A stretch of 9,828 bases of DNA from assembly GCA_946478525.1 (NCBI GenBank), contig CAMLCH010000047.1, positions 1 to 9,828 of the forward strand, read 5' to 3'. The stretch comes from Snodgrassella alvi_G (GTDB lineage: Bacteria; Pseudomonadota; Gammaproteobacteria; Burkholderiales; Neisseriaceae). The position numbers and the translations under genes were made by a program. Under the pieces are notes generated by a model. That model saw only the letters and a program-made list of their open reading frames with translations. It did no database searches and was not told the origin of the DNA. Shown here piece by piece: positions 5,752 through 9,828 of this stretch; the stretch's first letter is position 1; every line of letters starts with the position of its first letter.

Positions 5752-8700
5752 ATGTTAATATTTTTGCCTCTCCCCACTAATAGTGCACCCAATATTTTTA
5801 CCGATTTGCCATTAATCTATCAAAATAAAAAAACCACAGCGTTATCTAATAAAGTTAAGTCTAACGTTACCTTAATTATTGATAACAATGAGACAATGAG
5901 AACAGTCCGAAATACCACGCCCGCTATTGGCAAAAAATGTCGACGTTATACCGTCGGTGCAATAGACCCTAATGGATACGTAAGCTGGCGTCCGGCTTGG
6001 GACGGAGAAGACGGAGCATATGATCAGTTTGATACTGATGAAGAACTGGATGAACAAATCAAAAAAGAAGACGAAAAATATAAAAATATAACTGCGGAGG
6101 ATGTAGAAGCTGTGACATACGCTGTACGTCATTTTAAAAATGATTGTCAACCAGGCGGACGTACTGATATGCGTACAGTGCAATTGGTATTAAAAGAGAT
6201 GATAAAGAAATACCGTGATAAGATGCGATTTGCAGTGATACCGGTTTCTAATTTTTATAGTCAAACGCAGGTTAACAGCCAATTTAAAAAGCAAATTGAG
6301 CAATGGGATATGTATCAAGATGAATATAACAACAAAAAACATTTTAAAGTTGATGAGAATACACAGCAGTCAATGGCTATTCCAAGCACATTTTTTGAGG
6401 GGGTGACTGATGCTCAATTAGAGCAGCTGTTAAAAAATATAGATTTATTAAAGCCACAAATAAACAGTTATGGATATTTAACGCAATCAATCAATTTAAT
6501 GGATACCCTACCTAAAATAGCCAAAGATGTGGTGATGAAAGGGCAAAAATATCGTTGTCAGAAATCTTTTTTAGTAATTCTTTCTAACGGGCATCAATTT
6601 GATTATATATATAATGGACACGTACATAAAAATTTTGATTTAGAGGCGCTGGCTCCAGGAGGTACATCGGGTGAAGTTGGTTTTATGGGCGATGGTACAC
6701 GTGGATCGAATAGCGAAGAATATGAGAAATGGTGGTATAAAAAGCCATTTGACTGGTCGCTTCCCTCATACGTTAAACCTGATGCAATTTGGGATGGGTA
6801 TTTTGATAGTGATAGAATAAATGGACCGCGTGATGTGTATTCTAATTTAGGAATAAAATATTTTGAAGAGGAATGCAAGGGAGACTATCGTTGTTTAAAT
6901 ATTCCATTGGCCGGTACCGAAAGGTTTATAGCTTACTATACTCATCGATTAGCGAACAAAAATTTCGGTCCGTATATCTATCAAGACGATTATTATCAAT
7001 CATGTATAGAACTTAAATATGATAATAATTATGGATCGATCAATAATAAACGTTATAGATACGATGCTTTTCCACGTCCGGTGGGTTCTTCAGAAAATCC
7101 TCAAGTAAATGGCCCTAAGTTTTTCTGTACTGGTCAGCTGGGTAAATTAACTAGCCGTAAACGCAGAGAAACGGATGATGCTGGTCAGCCTTGGAATGCC
7201 ATTAACCCTCAAACAGGTCGGCCATACACTCAGACTGCTGAAACTTTCGCCATTGGTATGGGATTGAAGCTAATAAAAGATATTTATAATAGATTCAATT
7301 CCACTGAAAGACTTTATTTTGCAGCTACACCAGTAGGCAAATATGATAAGGATAATAACCCAGATGGTCGTTTTTATGATGTTTCAGTTAAATATGAGGA
7401 TTTATTAGATACTTTTGATGATATTTTCAGAAAAATATATGAATCTACCACTGCAGTTTCTATAGTGGATACGGTTGCTGCTACTGTTGGTCTTTCTAGT
7501 ACTTCGGAGGGGGATGCTTCTGTGACAGCAACAGTTGATACAGGTAGCTGGAGTAGTCAGATCTGTATTCATAATCGTGGTGAAGATCCTAAATCTTGTG
7601 CTGTTCAGCCTACTTATGATAATCGTCAGCTGGTACTGAATGATGGTAAAAACAGTTATTTATATTCATCTGCACTGGCTACGGATGAGGTGAAAAATAA
7701 TAACGCATTTAAAATTAAAGATCATAAAGCTGATCCTACGTCAATGGATCCAAATCTTAGTAATAAAAACGAATGGCGCGATGGTTTACTCACTTGGCTG
7801 GCGCGTGCTAAAGACGATGATAAGATTAAATTCGGTATAGATAAAGACTCTGCTATGTTTGTACTTGACTATCGCAATCGTACAGATGTTGAGAATTTTG
7901 GTAGTAGTCGCAATATCGGCGATATTATTAATAATCCGTTGCTGCCATTTGGCGGTCAAATGGAAGGTAGTGGTCATCAGAAATATCTGATCACTTCAGC
8001 TAATGATGGTATGGTGTATGTATTTGGCGGTACAAATGATAAGAATAAACCATATGATTTGAAATTTAATTATCTACCATTAAATATACAGCGACAAAGT
8101 AATGACAGTAGCGATCTGGTTCAGCATTATTTGAAAGATCAGACCAGTAACGAATACGGGCAATTCATCACTAATCCGCATCGTTATCTGCTTAATGGTG
8201 GCATGATTGTTCAGCAGACAGATGATCGCAAAGATGGTGTTAGACAAACCTTTATGGTTTCTACCATGGGACAAGCTGGTCGTGGGGCATTTGCCATTAA
8301 TATTGGCGGTAAAGATATTCTGACCAAACAAAGTATCGGTGTGGATAATATGTCTTCAGCCGATTGGTATAAGAATTTGGAATTATTCCGCACACCAAAT
8401 GGTCGAGATAATAAATTTGGGTTTACTGTCAGCACACCGTCTGTAGCTCGTATTCGAATAGATTATGGTGCCGACAAAGCAGATCCTAAATCATTTAAAC
8501 ACAATATTGTGGCTGCAGCATTTATCAGCAATGGTTACAATTATTCTGATACTTTGGCTTCTGATACAGAAAGAAAAGTAGCCAATGAATCAGCTTTATA
8601 TGTATATAATGCTTTGGGCGCGGATGTAGGTACTAATGGCTTTAAAAAAATGGGGGGTAAGGGTGAGTTGATTAAGAAAATTGAAGCCGAGGGTGGTAAA

Positions 8701-9636
8701 GGTGGCTTATCCAGTCCGTTTGCCTTTGATATTGATGGCGATAATATAGCAGATATTGTATATGCAGGTGATTATGAAGGTAATATGTTCCGTTTTGATA
8801 TCCGTAATCCCGATCCATCAACTTGGAAAGGAGTGAAAATATTTGCCGCAGGTAAACCTATAACCATAGCCCCACTAGTATTGAAGGCAGATAATGACGG
8901 ATCAAGCTATCAAAAATTGATCGTAGTGTTTGGCACTGGTAGTGATATCTATGATGAAGATTTAGAAAATCTTGATCAACAGGCAATTTATGGTATTTAT
9001 GATGACTATGAAGACAATAAACTGGTTTCGGAGCAGGATTTATTAGAGCAAACCATAACAGTAAATGGTGATTACCGTACTATCAGTAAAAATGAATTCA
9101 CTCCAGGAAGATATAAAGGCTGGTTTATGAAACTGGATGCAGCAGATGGCGAGCGAGTAGTCACCACATTCTCGCGTTTATTAAGTACAGGTATCGTGCC
9201 GACACGAATCTATCAAGTTAAAAAAGGTAAAATAGGAGCTAATGCTGATGATCCTTGTAGCTCAGAAATAACTGTTCAGGATGTATCTGCTAAAACCAGA
9301 ATGATGCAATTTAATCTGAAAACAGGTGCAGGGCTAACAGATAACAGCCCACATATTGTATTTGATAAAAATCACCCCTTTGGTATCAGTACAATGGAGG
9401 GATTAGTAGGATTTGAAATTATTTCAGATATAGTCAGCAATATTGGTGGTACAGGTAACTGGCGACCGCTGGGCGATACTCCTCCGTCACCTGATAAATG
9501 TATGGATAAACTACCAGTAGTAGGAACGACAGAAGGTTTGATAGATGTAGAAAATATTAAGAATGTATTATGCAGATCTAGGCTGACATTCAAAAGAATT
9601 GGCTGGAGAGAAATCAGGGAGGATTACAGTAAGTAA
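5752..9636 (+). CDS. pilC: PilC/PilY1-family type IV pilus tip adhesin, phase-variable, OFF in this sequence
   Basis: Type IV pilus-associated adhesin and biogenesis factor, expected to be secreted by Sec and act at the pilus tip or cell surface. The open frame from ATG 5752 encodes 1294 residues, but the true start is probably 5666, because residues before Met 5752 (RKKNAFRLTLLSS) complete a signal peptide ending near PTNSA-PN. In this numbering the N-terminal half has a von Willebrand A-like fold with a degenerate MIDAS (LIIDNNETM, D44) and a late strand FLVILSNG (273-280). The C-terminal half is the PilY1-type beta-propeller: ANDGMVYVFGG (750-760), STMGQAGRGAFAI (from 837), FGTG (1060-1063) and QQAIYGIYD. 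Likely calcium loops are DKDNNPDG (532-539) and DIDGDNIAD (993-1001). It stands alone between tandem promoters and a terminator. The frame is intact to the stop, which argues against a decayed pseudogene. Family assignment is firm; the symbol follows Neisseria usage (pilY1 elsewhere). Confidence 0.9.
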   Translation: MLIFLPLPTNSAPNIFTDLPLIYQNKKTTALSNKVKSNVTLIIDNNETMRTVRNTTPAIGKKCRRYTVGAIDPNGYVSWRPAWDGEDGAYDQFDTDEELDEQIKKEDEKYKNITAEDVEAVTYAVRHFKNDCQPGGRTDMRTVQLVLKEMIKKYRDKMRFAVIPVSNFYSQTQVNSQFKKQIEQWDMYQDEYNNKKHFKVDENTQQSMAIPSTFFEGVTDAQLEQLLKNIDLLKPQINSYGYLTQSINLMDTLPKIAKDVVMKGQKYRCQKSFLVILSNGHQFDYIYNGHVHKNFDLEALAPGGTSGEVGFMGDGTRGSNSEEYEKWWYKKPFDWSLPSYVKPDAIWDGYFDSDRINGPRDVYSNLGIKYFEEECKGDYRCLNIPLAGTERFIAYYTHRLANKNFGPYIYQDDYYQSCIELKYDNNYGSINNKRYRYDAFPRPVGSSENPQVNGPKFFCTGQLGKLTSRKRRETDDAGQPWNAINPQTGRPYTQTAETFAIGMGLKLIKDIYNRFNSTERLYFAATPVGKYDKDNNPDGRFYDVSVKYEDLLDTFDDIFRKIYESTTAVSIVDTVAATVGLSSTSEGDASVTATVDTGSWSSQICIHNRGEDPKSCAVQPTYDNRQLVLNDGKNSYLYSSALATDEVKNNNAFKIKDHKADPTSMDPNLSNKNEWRDGLLTWLARAKDDDKIKFGIDKDSAMFVLDYRNRTDVENFGSSRNIGDIINNPLLPFGGQMEGSGHQKYLITSANDGMVYVFGGTNDKNKPYDLKFNYLPLNIQRQSNDSSDLVQHYLKDQTSNEYGQFITNPHRYLLNGGMIVQQTDDRKDGVRQTFMVSTMGQAGRGAFAINIGGKDILTKQSIGVDNMSSADWYKNLELFRTPNGRDNKFGFTVSTPSVARIRIDYGADKADPKSFKHNIVAAAFISNGYNYSDTLASDTERKVANESALYVYNALGADVGTNGFKKMGGKGELIKKIEAEGGKGGLSSPFAFDIDGDNIADIVYAGDYEGNMFRFDIRNPDPSTWKGVKIFAAGKPITIAPLVLKADNDGSSYQKLIVVFGTGSDIYDEDLENLDQQAIYGIYDDYEDNKLVSEQDLLEQTITVNGDYRTISKNEFTPGRYKGWFMKLDAADGERVVTTFSRLLSTGIVPTRIYQVKKGKIGANADDPCSSEITVQDVSAKTRMMQFNLKTGAGLTDNSPHIVFDKNHPFGISTMEGLVGFEIISDIVSNIGGTGNWRPLGDTPPSPDKCMDKLPVVGTTEGLIDVENIKNVLCRSRLTFKRIGWREIREDYSK

Positions 9637-9654
9637 TTCAATATAGGACGCAAT

Positions 9655-9684
9655 AAAAAAAGCCGGGTAATTCCCGGCTTTTTA
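9655..9684 (+). terminator. Intrinsic terminator of the pilC-like gene
   Basis: AAAAAAGCCGGG and CCCGGCTTTTT (9673-9683) form a GC-rich stem with the loop TAATT, followed by a T-run on the plus strand. It starts 18 nt after the TAA stop. The A-run on the left means it could also stop transcription arriving from the right. The remaining 144 bp to the window end show no gene. Confidence 0.9.
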
Positions 9685-9828
9685 AGTTATAAAGAGTCAA
9701 TTAAATAGATATTATATAGTTAAAATTAGCAGTTTGAAGTCTATAAATTAAATAATATTTTATGTAATGAAGCGAGGTTTAAGGATAATCGTTGTTTACT
9801 AAGTTACACTATTTGTGATTTGCGATAT

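Overview
This window most likely comes from a member of the Neisseriaceae. The GMP synthetase is of the 521-residue Neisseria type, and the 1.29-kb-residue-class PilC/PilY1 protein is a type IV pilus tip adhesin of the kind found in that family. The DNA outside guaA is strikingly AT-rich, which points to a low-GC relative of Neisseria (for example a Snodgrassella-like gut symbiont) rather than N. meningitidis or N. gonorrhoeae. The genus is a guess.

Left part, minus strand: a two-gene cassette made of an OLD-family ABC-ATPase/TOPRIM nuclease (397-2700), overlapping by 8 nt the start of a UvrD/Rep-type helicase (404 to beyond base 1). This is the gene order of the Gabija anti-phage system (GajA-GajB). 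It lies directly beyond the 3' end of guaA, a known insertion hotspot for genomic islands, but no integrase or second attachment site is visible here.

Middle, minus strand: guaA (3140-4705), complete and apparently intact, with a clear intrinsic terminator at 3054-3095.

Between guaA and the pilus gene is about 960 bp of AT-rich DNA without a convincing gene. It holds two related palindromes and, at its right end, two tandem sigma70-type promoters.

Right part, plus strand: a pilC/pilY1-type gene (open frame 5752-9636) with an intrinsic terminator at 9655-9684. The main discovery is at its 5' end. A well-formed Shine-Dalgarno and ATG (5666) lead into four tandem copies of the heptamer ACAAAAC and then, in the sequenced state, to a TAG stop at 5708. 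The signal-peptide coding sequence continues in another frame. Adding one heptamer (or removing two) joins the ATG to the signal peptide and the whole pilC frame. The sequence therefore looks like a phase-variable pilus adhesin captured in the OFF state. It uses a heptanucleotide repeat instead of the poly-G tract known from Neisseria pilC. A second, perfect-consensus promoter overlaps the SD and ATG and would start transcripts inside the repeat, after the start codon, adding a possible further layer of control.
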